From: Candidatus Regiella endosymbiont of Tuberolachnus salignus
Lineage (GTDB): Bacteria; Pseudomonadota; Gammaproteobacteria; Enterobacterales; Enterobacteriaceae
Direction of reading: 5' to 3'
Length of the DNA: 64,000 nucleotides
Assembly (NCBI RefSeq): GCF_964020115.1
Contig: NZ_OZ026542.1
Location: forward strand, 310,001 to 374,000
The translations under genes were made by a program, and so were the position numbers. The notes beneath the pieces were generated by a model. That model was not told the origin of the DNA and did not search any database. It saw nothing but the letters and a program-made list of their open reading frames with translations. Shown in pieces: positions 12,601 to 19,732 of this stretch (positions are counted from its first letter, which is position 1; each line of letters begins with the position of its first letter).

Positions 12601-13962
12601 CTGTTCAGGGGGTAGAGTCAAAAGCGTAGTTATCAAGGGATTGAATTTTAGTTTATTAAACCAGCGAAGGTTAATTTTTGCATACTCAATCCCTTTTTCG
12701 GCTCCTAATTTTGAGAAAAATAAGGAGAGATCGTCCGCGTTGGTTGCTTGCAAGTATTGTGGATCAATCCTACTTAGCCATATTGCATCTTGCTCTTTAG
12801 CATGTGTAATGCCATCAATTAGTTGTTTGTAAGCCATCTGATCCGCATATTTTACTAGGTCTTCAATCGTTGGCGGGCTTATTAATTCACCGTCTATCTC
12901 CTGCCAAAAAAGATCGCCTATTCTCTGGAGTCTACGACCCTCTACCGCAATAGGTGTCCAATCTATCCAGGCAATCTGTGATGGTAAAAGAGAAAGTTGT
13001 TTGGCAATTTCAACCTGTAGCCAGGTTTTATCTTGTCGTAACCGATATTTTCCTGGGCTATCAGGCGACTCTTCTGTCAAAGCGTAAACGTTTATCGGTT
13101 TATAGCTCGATTTAACACCGGCCAGTATATCGTTTATCTGCTCCCATTCCGCGGCATCGCCTATAATGTTATGAAGGTTATTCCAATGATCTGTCGCCAG
13201 CTTATCCGTGAGACGATAAGGTGTGAAAGCCTGTTGTAGTGCATTCTGACAGGCTGCGATTTTTGTAGTAAAAATGAGGATTATAGATAATTTATCCTCA
13301 ATAGCAGCAACACCTAATCTTTTACTAAAAATATTCCAGTATAAATTAAAAAGATGTATTTCTTCTGCTGGATTGATATCAGTAAGATCGCGACTGATAA
13401 ATTCCGTTATTACTGCATGGGCTATTGTGTTTTTATAGACCGAAAAATTATCCGATAATTCACCTGAGGGGGCAGTTAAACTGAGTTTAGTCGCTATGAT
13501 GTGGCTGTATGCACCCGAGCCACACATCATAATTTTTCCTGCTAATTCCCGGATTTCATCCACTTTTATTGCAGTGGGAATATTTCTTTCTTCCTGTAGA
13601 GATTGAGCAATTTCTTCTATATGTTTTTTTGCTTGATATAGGTGATGAAGGTTATTCTTGGAATTTTCTGAAAATAGGTTTGTTTTAAATTTTATAAACA
13701 TATTTTCTACAGTAGTTATCCTGTCTGGTTTATAAGGCATGATGCCGTCTTTTCCTTGACTTGAAACATGTTGTTTATAAAAATCAATGATGTTTTGAAT
13801 AGCTCGTTCATACTCTTGTTTAAATTTAAGATAATTGGCTGAACCTTTAAAGCGAGACATCGCCGCTTTTGTTTTTCCTGTGTAATAGATCGGAGAATGA
13901 GAATCGGAAGAAATCGCCTCTGGTTGATTTATTTCTACAGTCGGTTGAGTTGGCATAATCAC
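6601..13962 (-). CDS. Giant toxin with ankyrin-like repeats and TcdA/TcdB-type pore-forming region
   Basis: This 2453-residue protein is preceded by a good ribosome binding site (AAGGAAG, 6 bases before ATG). The first 600 or so residues are helical and unrecognised. Ankyrin-like repeats lie at about 660-740 (ALQLLLNAGADPN, LVALLLKHNAQD). A mixed alpha/beta part at about 1000-1150 (GVTTIVLPLNEVEEQ, RGIKIRALMPED, LPGIARRLGLPALAV) recalls ChaN/EreA-fold domains of other large toxins; this is tentative. At about 1450-1950 there is a long hydrophobic stretch (near 1560-1660) and then a beta-rich part with YLTYQFEGAGGTTFIDLP, the pattern of the TcdA/TcdB pore-forming domain also found in Mcf- and PaTox-like toxins. 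The rest is beta-rich and unassigned. There is no signal peptide, no cysteine protease motif that I can see, and no obvious catalytic cargo. A half element A contributes about 12 residues near the C-terminus. Probable role: an injected or endocytosed toxin against host cells. Confidence 0.8.
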   Translation of the reverse strand: MIMPTQPTVEINQPEAISSDSHSPIYYTGKTKAAMSRFKGSANYLKFKQEYERAIQNIIDFYKQHVSSQGKDGIMPYKPDRITTVENMFIKFKTNLFSENSKNNLHHLYQAKKHIEEIAQSLQEERNIPTAIKVDEIRELAGKIMMCGSGAYSHIIATKLSLTAPSGELSDNFSVYKNTIAHAVITEFISRDLTDINPAEEIHLFNLYWNIFSKRLGVAAIEDKLSIILIFTTKIAACQNALQQAFTPYRLTDKLATDHWNNLHNIIGDAAEWEQINDILAGVKSSYKPINVYALTEESPDSPGKYRLRQDKTWLQVEIAKQLSLLPSQIAWIDWTPIAVEGRRLQRIGDLFWQEIDGELISPPTIEDLVKYADQMAYKQLIDGITHAKEQDAIWLSRIDPQYLQATNADDLSLFFSKLGAEKGIEYAKINLRWFNKLKFNPLITTLLTLPPEQLATLSSDLLCYINDEELISFFLKLGNERFIRYAQDNPHWLTKLIVDTPALIKMLSTMPDSEVANLDTSFLHWINLEEIKYFFAYWEANTIKPGSPLLKKLYQRTHREVIDADKFSLNNLWGLFKGSKRQIYAHIMGQLLNYSIDIAEKSLIENLLKEKHIHLKQSDHGVGDNPLVRALDKNLSWMIPELLSKHNLQAYQASYQYNLLYYPIKNKNLTALQLLLNAGADPNKYLKWEPSILQQAVLSGEPDLVALLLKHNAQDNAGDALKAAIQQGNVEMVEQLVAVARPIDLLMPLTPSLLSLARTAPNSERIIDILESQINVKQQRFDQIMSASAVREIAYIPFKPVGRVYQAILDSLERLHNTFDSEQIITAFILKAQIADYSEDYFHDERREEVFRVLDAQLDTALFTPETTETSIEIITDFAQNNLPFAIDLYQWVSSHALHASMNFLLDELKQQQDPAAYFKEIKNIYGTATHLADPLAVTQWESKYSGAARNALNRQLEQNLGENNDDPISVALRQEAQGLLFGYSDDVHYQKSLDYIQRYMPSLKKKGVTTIVLPLNEVEEQSIKSYMKSPGVMRDINKLTHVNTALKHLCIEAYLRGIKIRALMPEDNPQNTLQRVLSDDFVVTGLQEVLTQLPRNEKFIALYPQHRLLSQKLQNGFLPGIARRLGLPALAVSGHRLSLLNDPLQSASPFHSVEEMPSQYAYHIAVVDPHDTHALWAAGQWLKGDPKRRYLVGIDGAHFNLYSPNGHPADVPQEALHKFRTTLTAQPDARIQVLFVGEKSLFLPTPEDASSTEKWNGQSLVETREKISDLITQHLPGLRTENIQVILGQISVITDLDENNHPLPLRTEVTVDYLAPLRTSADNIIVDPLLPQSPHRVSPTTGLPGGQAEHSDAIKLIQLIERQTLPPPSAEVRIQPPAITSADKALLLKMATVQKKIHLQALARHVTAVIEQMTQQLNNNVEKIRYRFKKFVTTTESETALLFVQARPTAQQNQQQAPLEKRLTPDNAIFVTMRDKMTALEPEIAHVDGVSTLNVAFLAMHLLARQHEDEASAWRKFVTVANLTQILHGIGQDMGRLANCIKIVNGAGAKAEGMLGKLMGGAAYTHAGSVVNVAVDIINLIDAIEELKQMPASPQKDFATTRVVLASSQLAVDSTLTVLGATASFSPAIANGMAVAAPLSVPFVGVMIGANALVTAVASNNAHYQVELDQIIAPFRHLVSKSALQPKEILQPDPEHPQLMYFEPYVPIKKIVINGERVSVQVADIRVPQFEDKALGKHTSDYHRALSAYSAFGFDVTRPGEQAVRLHPSSILALPAALNGHYQFIHDTGAYGRLDGKAIFNQFHQYHDALFPFTIEGVNAPNNVRFHPHPTRQVIALDAGVRYITFQTIQQVNRLPGQHHDGLSAGQLPTPITDAAHAHYLTYQFEGAGGTTFIDLPDDARQIIITPSSDRLKRLSESWVLDITPDITISNREARIALQQAHIERLALHHSGEEWALTLANSTVKITHPTLENIRLQLHPIELPGVTFNLTLLGNRPAAPQFHLSLAVESIATLSDDNLSNIKSIMQRYFSDSRRFSFNPPLRLDIQLGQGNIATGLLDLTSGRWQAIHNDGSTTAHPHLYTSEGQRVALLARPNARITGVAHIEYDHAQQQFYVAGIAKPRDHLNNTLSYHYYPHLAEKARYQKIEIAHLDEENSEENGWQVRSLEPLLDEIHAQSPQAVIPLHLPTTGLRAEYAWDGERKFFKKMAWEQDEHQFIAECHDSETLPMLTVIALPSSPPAPLTVSKLGADFLSKYQNALSALTLVAQDNTPKVDLLDFPLIPLKVFAHLDTKIVGAREGTTLFLHSGAVPNITFKLTAQQRVPGESALKWGVSLYAENQQALQGESRAKIVHILQNHKNNALSWDIGLSIPLSIGDSQGGQTDGMFDVAAPLINNTAASTAKGINKTPDTALLGQAIGAFGEGNDELLSQNRRDSVLAFYAGAAGNLATLA
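6745..6782. repeat. Element A, half copy inside the toxin 3' end
   Basis: TATACCCTTCGCCGTTGAAG followed by CTGCCGTGTTGTTG matches the left arm of element A. It lies inside the open frame about 48 codons before the toxin stop and encodes NNTAASTAKGINK. The right arm is not present, so this is either a decayed copy or a fused remnant. Confidence 0.65.
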
Positions 13963-14058
13963 TTCCTTAAATTTAATAAATAAAAAGAATTTTTATTTAT
14001 TATTAACAGCTTTCAGCCACATTGCTAGTAGTGATATGGTAACCAAGCGGCTGCTTCA

Positions 14059-14466
14059 GTGCACTGTGGCACCCTCGTGATTCTTATCTCAGGTCTCACG
14101 GCTCAAGCTGCTAGTCGTTTTCTTTCTGGCTATACATGCCCCACACTTTTTTTATGCTCTCCAATGTGGACAAAGAGCCTATTTATATACTCATTCAACT
14201 TGAAGGTTTGGAAATTATCGTTAATTCTGCCCCTGAGAAAGGGAGCAATGAGAGCGACTATTGAGTTGCCAAAAGGCCAGCGCACCCACGTTCTCCGACA
14301 TACTTTTGCCAGTCATTTTATGATGGATGGGGGCAACATTCTGGTACTACAACAAATATTAGGCCACAGTACTATTTTAATGACGATGGGCTATGCACAT
14401 TTTGCCCCAGATCACCTTGATGCCGCGTTAACCTTAAATCCTTATGATAAATTAATTGAGGAATAA
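14059..14466 (+). pseudogene. Phage tyrosine integrase, C-terminal remnant
   Basis: From about 14248 the frame encodes the end of a P2-type tyrosine recombinase: IELPKGQRTHVLRHTFASHF, then GNILVLQQILGHS and MGYAHFAPDHL. The catalytic Arg-His of the HxLRHTFAS box, the LGH box and the nucleophile Tyr (GYAHFAP) are present. The 60 codons before that do not resemble an integrase and the N-terminal domains are absent, so this is a fragment. The last 130 or so bases recur in degraded form at 15511-15643, on the other side of the HigBA-type module. Confidence 0.75.
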
Positions 14467-14514
14467 TGATAGAAGGTTTGCCCTTGAGTGCTGTCAAGTT
14501 AATTAATGGTTTTT

Positions 14515-14532
14515 TATATCAGTTATGATATA
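14515..14532. promoter_or_regulatory. Inverted repeat upstream of HigBA-type module (possible operator)
   Basis: TATATC and GATATA are separated by AGTTAT about 35 bases before the toxin start codon. This is the usual place for an autoregulatory operator of a HigBA module. The assignment is by position and symmetry only. Confidence 0.45.
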
Positions 14533-14565
14533 ACTGCATTATCGGATAGACAGTAGGTTAGGATA

Positions 14566-15064
14566 ATGAATGCCAAGACTGAAAAATCTTTAGTTTGGAT
14601 AGGAAGCAGTAAAAAAGACTTGTTGGAACTACCGCAAGACATTGTTAAATCTGTCGGTTATACGCTGCATTTTGCCCAAAAAGACTTAACGCCTCCAAAC
14701 GTTAAACCATTATCTGGGTTTCATGGTGCTGGTGTACTTGAAGTCATAGAAAATCATGATGGTAATACCTATCGAGCTATCTATACCCTTCGCCTTTCAA
14801 GTTACGGCTTTGTTGTCTGCGGGTGCTCGCCGAATCACGTAGTATTTCTACGCTCATCGGTCGGTCGCCCTGGCCGCCTTGCCGTAACTCGAAATTCATT
14901 GGGTATATACGGTTAAGTTTGCAGGTGTTGTATTTGTTTTACATTGCTTCCAGAAAAAATCCAAAAAGGGCATAGCTACACCAAAGGCTGATCTTGATCT
15001 GATAAGAACCCGCCTCAACACAGCCCAACAGATTTATGAGGATATGAAGAATGGAAAGATCTAA
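14566..15064 (+). pseudogene. HigB/Gp49-type toxin broken by element A
   Basis: The first 72 codons read as the N-terminal half of a RelE-superfamily toxin of the Gp49/HigB type (KSLVWIGSSKKDLLELPQDI, then GFHGAGVLEVIE). An element A copy then enters at 14782. The remaining part of the toxin resumes beyond it in another frame (YTVKFAGVVFVLHCFQKKSK, then ATPKADLDLIRTRL) and stops at 15062-15064. Removing the element and one TA restores a continuous frame, AIYTVKFAG. Translation of the present sequence gives a 116-residue chimera ending in repeat-encoded residues at 14916, lacking the conserved C-terminal half. The toxin is therefore probably inactive. Its antitoxin follows and is intact. Confidence 0.85.
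14782..14907. repeat. Element A inserted in HigB-type toxin gene
   Basis: The copy runs TATACCCTTCGCC to TTCATTGGGTATA with TA at both junctions. The interrupted sequence can be rebuilt as GCTATCTATACGGTTAAG, which is a sensible toxin frame, so the boundaries and the TA duplication are well supported. Confidence 0.9.
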
Positions 15065-15389
15065 AGAATATGATTTTGAAGTCGGATCAAATAACGTTTT
15101 TTCTGATTTAAATTTACCAAACTCAGAAAGTTTGAAGCTAAAAGCTGACTTAGCTGTACAAATTATCACGACCATAAAAAAAATGGGTTTAAATCAGGCT
15201 GAAGCCGGTAAAAGAATGCATTTACCTCAAGCGCGTGTTTCTGCACTTTATAACGGCAAATTCTTCAATATGTCAGAAAAAAAATTGATGGATTGTTTAA
15301 ATCGGCTCGGTTATGACATTGAAATCGTAGTAAAACCTAGCCATGATTTTTTGGGTCATAGAACATTATTTATACCCGCGCATAGCTAA
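15051..15389 (+). CDS. HigA-type antitoxin (XRE/HTH)
   Basis: This 112-residue protein has an XRE-type helix-turn-helix in its middle (LNQAEAGKRMHLPQARVSAL, about residues 45-65) and the pattern of HigA-like antitoxins paired with Gp49 toxins. The start lies 14 bases inside the end of the toxin frame, the usual coupled order. It would bind the operator upstream of the module and, in a working module, neutralise the toxin; here the toxin is broken, so a regulatory role or mere persistence is all that remains. About 18 C-terminal residues (DFLGHRTLFIPAHS) look like read-through into unrelated sequence. Confidence 0.85.
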   Translation: MERSKEYDFEVGSNNVFSDLNLPNSESLKLKADLAVQIITTIKKMGLNQAEAGKRMHLPQARVSALYNGKFFNMSEKKLMDCLNRLGYDIEIVVKPSHDFLGHRTLFIPAHS

Positions 15390-15510
15390 AAATAAGATCA
15401 GATATCAGTCATAACAAAAAACGTCAATTGTTATAAATTTTTAATGTGGCAACCCGGATTTAGTTAAAAAGCAAATGTAGTACTTCTGAAAGAAGACTAT
15501 AGAGGAAGTC

Positions 15511-15643
15511 AACATTCTGGTACTACAACAAATATTAGACCACAGTTACCATTTTGATGACGATGCGCTATTCACATTTTGCTCCAGATCACCCTGATGC
15601 AGCGTTAACCTTAAATCCTTATAGTAAATTAGTTGAGGAATAA
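15511..15643 (+). pseudogene. Second integrase C-terminal remnant
   Basis: These 133 bases are a diverged duplicate of 14335-14466 (AACATTCTGGTACTACAACA shared), with one extra base in CCACAGTTACCATT that breaks the frame. The module between the two copies is the HigBA pair. The final GAGGAA of this fragment serves as the ribosome binding site of the next gene. Confidence 0.75.
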
Positions 15644-15646
15644 TTA

Positions 15647-16015
15647 ATGAGTTCAGTACTCAGTATACATCAGCGCTTAGAGAGAGTGACTCCAGAGCTT
15701 TTTACGCGCTTTTTTTACGCTAAAAAAGTACCAGAGATGAGTTGCTTTTGGTGTCATACTGCTAATATGTCTATTCCACAAATGGATGTAACTCCAGTGG
15801 CGGCGTATAATCCAGATAGCGAAAGTACATCTGGTGGGGCATCTCAATCTTCTTCTTACGTTGGTTATATTTGCATCAATCCAACACAGCCGACCTCAGT
15901 TTTGAGTTATCAATATCGAATAATTTGTAAAAAATGTGGGTTTACCAACCATATTGCCGTGCATCCCATACTCAATTGGCTTGAAGAAAACGCTGGAAAT
16001 AACAGGGAGGTTTAG
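15647..16015 (+). CDS. Phage-like zinc-ribbon protein, unknown function
   Basis: The 122-residue product has two CxxC pairs (CFWC near residue 32 and CKKC near residue 95), consistent with a zinc ribbon, separated by a Ser- and Thr-rich loop. A ribosome binding site GAGGAA lies 8 bases before the ATG, and the stop is one base from the next gene's GTG, suggesting an operon. I recall similar proteins in prophage regions but cannot name the family. The gene looks complete. Confidence 0.6.
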   Translation: MSSVLSIHQRLERVTPELFTRFFYAKKVPEMSCFWCHTANMSIPQMDVTPVAAYNPDSESTSGGASQSSSYVGYICINPTQPTSVLSYQYRIICKKCGFTNHIAVHPILNWLEENAGNNREV

Positions 16016-16016
16016 A

Positions 16017-16175
16017 GTGGAAAAAGATTCGGGGCTTATGGATTTTCCCCCTAGAATAGTTAGGCTAGTTGAGCATTCTGATGGAGGCGATGGAGGAGAT
16101 GGAGGAGATGGAGGAGATGGAGGAGATGAAATGTTAGAAGCAAGAGTAGCTAGGCTAGAATCTGACATCGGTGTT
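16017..16175 (+). pseudogene. Phage-like protein with Gly-Gly-Asp repeats, truncated by IS3
   Basis: A GTG start lies 7 bases after GGGAGG. The protein begins EKDSGLMDFPPRIVRLVEH, followed by five Gly-Gly-Asp units encoded by a nine-base tandem repeat (16084-16128), then MLEARVARLESDI, which looks like the beginning of a coiled-coil segment common in small phage membrane proteins. The IS3-family element begins at about 16176 and cuts off the remainder; the frame continues in IS sequence to 16244. Function unknown. Confidence 0.6.
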
Positions 16176-16204
16176 TGTCAATGTAGTTGTCGCTTGAAAC
16201 TGTT

Positions 16205-17203
16205 TTATGCAGCACTTACTTCCGGATTCAGCATCACTTCATGAATAAAATTCCAGTTACGACAGCCTTTGCTCCAACGTTCGGGTTTTTTAGCTCGAGC
16301 TAATTCATAGATGGCTTTCCGTTTAGCTAATATTTCTTTATCTGCCTCCCTATGACGTTCATCTGGAGTAACGTACTTGATACCACTGTGTTTATGTTCA
16401 AGGTTGTACCCGTTCACAAACTGAGCTACCCAGGCTCTGGCATCATTGAGTAAAGTAAACCCCTCGGCTGGCCACTGGGGACAATATTTCACCGTTCGAA
16501 ACAAGGATTCGGAATAAGGGTTATCATTGCTGACTCGTGGGCGAGAATATGAACTGATTACCCCCAGATCGTACATTTTCGCCAACAGGGTATAACTACG
16601 CATGGGGCCACCATTATCTGAATGAAGAATGATTTTTTTGCCCGCGCATTTTTCTTTCCAGATGCATCGTTGCAGTAGCTCTGCAGCCTGTTCGCCGGAT
16701 TCTTGTTCAAAAACGTCTGCCCCCACAATTTTCCGACTGAAAATGTCCATCATCATGTAGAGGTAAAGATGCCGACCTTTTATAGGTGTTGGCAAATAAC
16801 TACTATCCCAGGACCATACCTGATTCGGTGCTGTCGTTTTTTGTGCGCCTGGACGTTTATAACTTCTCTCTCGACGTCTAGGTGTTAACAGTTTGTTCGC
16901 TTTGAGCACGCGATAAAACGTAGACTCAGAGGCGATATAAATTCCCCTATCAGCCAGCGTCGGAACGATGACATTCGGAGGGAAACTTGAAAACTCTGGT
17001 GAGTTACAGATTTCCATGATCCGCTGTCGTTCAGCATCAGACAATTTGTTGCTGGGGGCATTGCGAACGGCCGTTGACCGTTTGTCGGCCAGGGGAGCGT
17101 TGTGACAATTGTTGCGCCAGCGTTGCAGTGTTCTGACTGAAATCCCAATGACCTGGCAGGCTTGCGCCTTACGAGCCCCCTGTTTCATCGCATTCCTAAG
17201 CAT
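16205..17203 (-). CDS. IS3-family transposase OrfB
   Basis: The 332-residue protein is the DDE integrase part of an IS3-type transposase. An N-terminal helix-turn-helix (VIGISVRTLQRWRNN) is followed by the catalytic core with Asp in WSWDSSYLP, Asp in LHSDNGGPM and Glu in NPYSESLFRTVK, and the C-terminal HSGIKYVTPDERH box. It is normally made together with OrfA; here orfA ends 32 bases upstream, so it may be translated from its own start or as a frameshift product. It appears intact. Confidence 0.88.
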   Translation of the reverse strand: MLRNAMKQGARKAQACQVIGISVRTLQRWRNNCHNAPLADKRSTAVRNAPSNKLSDAERQRIMEICNSPEFSSFPPNVIVPTLADRGIYIASESTFYRVLKANKLLTPRRRERSYKRPGAQKTTAPNQVWSWDSSYLPTPIKGRHLYLYMMMDIFSRKIVGADVFEQESGEQAAELLQRCIWKEKCAGKKIILHSDNGGPMRSYTLLAKMYDLGVISSYSRPRVSNDNPYSESLFRTVKYCPQWPAEGFTLLNDARAWVAQFVNGYNLEHKHSGIKYVTPDERHREADKEILAKRKAIYELARAKKPERWSKGCRNWNFIHEVMLNPEVSAA

Positions 17204-17235
17204 ATCAACTATATTAAGCCGCTCCGGGAGAGGTA

Positions 17236-17745
17236 TTAGACGTCCTCGCTGTTGTCCCAGAGGGCATTGAACTTTTCCCTTAATACCAGTAGCGCTGCGG
17301 TTTCCGCCAGCGCCTTTTCTTTTCTGGTGAGTTCTTTTTCAAGTTCACGGATCTTTTGTCTGTATTCTTTGACGACTTTATCAACTTTATGATTATTCAA
17401 GGCTTTCGGCTCATGAGCCCGGAGCGAAGCCGTTCGCCATTCCTTTACCTGTTCAACAAACAATCCTTTGTGCCGACAGTATTCGGCCAGCTCAATTTCA
17501 GACATCACTGCGCTTTCAATGACCACCGCAAAACGCTGTTCGGGCGACCAACCTTCGTTATTCTTTAAAAACTGCTCATCTTCACATAACAGGCCATCAC
17601 TCATTAACTCGTTTCTCCATCTTGAAACAACCGAAGGGCTCACGTCTAGCTTCTTCGCTATTTGCCGGTGAGACCAATTATACGGAGGTTGAAGCCAGAG
17701 CAACCCTTGTTGCTTGATATTGATAGGCACGGGGTTTGCCGGCAT
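17236..17745 (-). CDS. IS3-family OrfA (DNA-binding subunit)
   Basis: The N-terminal half has a helix-turn-helix (RQIAKKLDVSPSVVSRWR) and the C-terminal half a leucine-zipper-like coiled coil (YRQKIRELEKELTRKEKALA), the standard plan of IS3 OrfA. I chose the ATG at 17745 because AAGGAGAACACC precedes it; an earlier frame start at 17775 lies at the IS end and has no such site. It would bind the terminal repeats. Confidence 0.82.
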   Translation of the reverse strand: MPANPVPINIKQQGLLWLQPPYNWSHRQIAKKLDVSPSVVSRWRNELMSDGLLCEDEQFLKNNEGWSPEQRFAVVIESAVMSEIELAEYCRHKGLFVEQVKEWRTASLRAHEPKALNNHKVDKVVKEYRQKIRELEKELTRKEKALAETAALLVLREKFNALWDNSEDV

Positions 17746-17786
17746 GGTGTTCTCCTTAATATTAACAGGCGACAACTATGCTGACA

Positions 17787-18345
17787 CAGGGGGTTATTCA
17801 GTGATCTTCTTGATGATAATATGCACCAATCGTGTTGGCCGTAACAGCGCTTACCTTTCATTGAATAACCATAAAGACGTGGCATATCATGGGCAAAACC
17901 GCTTTCATCCACGTAAATTATCGGGGTATCACAGGCTTCATAGGCCTGGAGCTTGTTTTGGAAATCTTTTCGCGCTTGGACGTCGATTTTGGGATGATAA
18001 AATGTTTTTTTTATAGCTAAACCCGGCACGTTTTAACGCATCGCAGATACCTCGAGCACTAACCCCCATACGTTGGGCTCGTTCGTGTTGAGACGCGTCA
18101 GGGTAGGTTTCTACATCAAGGATTAACGCCGCTTGGTTTATTTTGGTAGCGGGTTTATCTCGAGTCAGGCAAGGTTCTATGCGTTTAGCCCAGCGCATCA
18201 GGCTCGCTGTCCCCACACAAAAACGTGTCGCTGTTTGGGCATAAGTGAGCTTTTCTTGCGTTTTAATAGCCAAGACATGTTGGCGAAATTTTAATGGATA
18301 GGTCATCTCAGTATTATACATCAATTTATACCACCTATGCCATAC
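17787..18345 (-). pseudogene. IS630-family transposase, N-terminal half remnant
   Basis: From an ATG at 18306 the frame gives MTYPLKFRQHVLAIKTQEKL, a helix-turn-helix and RMGVSARGICDALKRAGFSY, then shifts at a run of eight A (coding strand, near 18004-18011) into KTFYHPKIDVQARKDF and IIYVDESGFAHDMPRLYGYS, the first catalytic Asp box of the IS630 DDE domain. It stops resembling the family just after GQHDW, where the IS3-family element joins. The C-terminal half with the other catalytic residues is missing. The A8 run may reflect frameshifting or slippage in the live element. Confidence 0.8.
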
Positions 18346-19491
18346 GGAAGCCCTGAAAAACCGCTAAAAGTAGTCTATTCTGTCATTAATAATTTTTTTA
18401 GGTTAATAGTGAAATGAAAACGAAATCGACGAGACGAGGCGACTTTTTAGCGCAGATGAATAGGATAGTTCCCTGGGAAAAAATTCTGTCTAAACTCAGT
18501 ATCAATTATCCTAAGCCAACAGCCAAAGGGGGAAGACCGGCAAAACCTTTAGAGGTGATGCTGCGGATTTATTTTTTACAAAATGGGTTTAATTACGCTG
18601 ATTTATCGATGGAAGAAGCGTTATATGACATCCCCTTACTACGTCAATTTACCGGTGTCTCCGTCGATGCGATTCCCTCCGATCCCACCATTCTGCATTT
18701 TCGACACTGGCTGGAAAAACATCATTTAAGCGAATCATTGTTTGAAGAGGTCAATGCGCATTTAGCTTCGTGTGGGCTGTTTATCAAACGGGGTAGTATT
18801 GTTGATGCTACGATCATTCATGCACCCAGTTCAACTAAAAACCGGCAAAATGGCCGCGATCCTGAAATGAAAGCCACCCGTAAAGGCAATCAGTGTTTTG
18901 GTATGAAAGCGCATATTGGTGTGGATGCACAGACGGGTCTGGTGCATTCCCTGGTAGGAACCTCGGCGAATGTAGCCGAGGTAACGCAAGTTCATCACCT
19001 TCTTCACGGCCAAGAAGAGGTTGTCCATGGTGATGCCGGTTATAAAGGCGTGATGCGACGCAGTGAACATCAACATCGTGCGGTCATCTGGCACATCCCC
19101 CGACGGAGGGTATTGGCCTTGCCCGGGCAGGAGCAGCAGGTATGGGAGAAACATCGGCATCGGCAAAGTCTTATTGCGAAAATCCGGGCTAAGGTTGAAC
19201 ATCCCTTTCGGGTGTTAAAATGTCAGTTCAACTTTAGAAAAGTGCGCTACAAGGGCTTGGCAAAAAATACCGCGCAGTTATTCAGCTTATTTGCTTTGAC
19301 CAATCTCTTTCTCGCTAGAAAAATCCTGCTCTGTAACCCCTGATTTTCCATTGATACTGAAAAAAAGTGTATCCGCCGTCTCTTATACCGTAAAAAAAGA
19401 GTGCATTGATTTTCTTTTTTATTACATGACTTTAAGAATTAACGCTATTAGCTCAAAATATAGCATTCATTATCGGTTTTTCAGGGCTTCC
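18346..19491 (+). mobile_element. IS5-family element (1146 bp)
   Basis: The ends are GGAAGCCCTGAAAAACCG and its inverse CGGTTTTTCAGGGCTTCC, flanked on both sides by ATAC, a 4-bp target duplication. One full-length transposase gene lies inside. It inserted next to the IS630 remnant, so three IS elements are stacked here. Confidence 0.93.
18414..19343 (+). CDS. IS5-family transposase
   Basis: The 309-residue protein has the N-terminal DUF772-type region (GGRPAKPLEVMLRIYFLQNG), then the DDE core: Asp in SIVDATIIHAPSS, Asp in VVHGDAGYKG and Glu in AKVEHPFRVLKCQF, with the Y(2)R(3)E(6)K-like signature around KVEHPFRVLK. It is complete and probably functional. Confidence 0.92.
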   Translation: MKTKSTRRGDFLAQMNRIVPWEKILSKLSINYPKPTAKGGRPAKPLEVMLRIYFLQNGFNYADLSMEEALYDIPLLRQFTGVSVDAIPSDPTILHFRHWLEKHHLSESLFEEVNAHLASCGLFIKRGSIVDATIIHAPSSTKNRQNGRDPEMKATRKGNQCFGMKAHIGVDAQTGLVHSLVGTSANVAEVTQVHHLLHGQEEVVHGDAGYKGVMRRSEHQHRAVIWHIPRRRVLALPGQEQQVWEKHRHRQSLIAKIRAKVEHPFRVLKCQFNFRKVRYKGLAKNTAQLFSLFALTNLFLARKILLCNP

Positions 19492-19732
19492 ATACCAAAA
19501 ATATTTCCGGCGGACAGTAACAATTAAGTGGTTATTCTTTATTTTGTGAACACCGCCGCAATGATCAGTGTATTTTTGCAAACTGAAAAAATTTCGTGCG
19601 ATAAGCTTTACAAGATTGAACACTGCCTCTACTGATCACGATAAAAAACAGGCATTCTAAAATCCTAGTCAAAATCTCCACATCTCCTGAGCCAAGGAGA
19701 TTGTAAGAGGTAGTGAGAGGAGTGAGAAGAGA
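19492..19732. other. Gap upstream of ppdD
   Basis: After the IS5 end there are about 240 bases with no gene. A purine-rich stretch GAGAGGAGTGAGAAGAGA directly precedes the ppdD start codon and probably contains its ribosome binding site. I see no convincing promoter by eye. Confidence 0.4.

Larger units (their letters stand above)
16176..17786 (-). mobile_element. IS3-family element (about 1.6 kb)
   Basis: The ends are TGTCAATGTAGTTGTCGC on the left and, on the complementary strand at the right, TGTCAGCATAGTTGTCGC. Two genes, orfA and orfB, lie inside on the minus strand. The left side joins a phage-like gene and the right side joins an IS630 remnant; I see no matching target duplication, so a deletion probably followed insertion. 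Confidence 0.85.

Noticed and set aside
16084..16128. Short tandem repeat as a possible CRISPR or attachment site
   Set aside because: It is a nine-base coding repeat for Gly-Gly-Asp inside an open frame.
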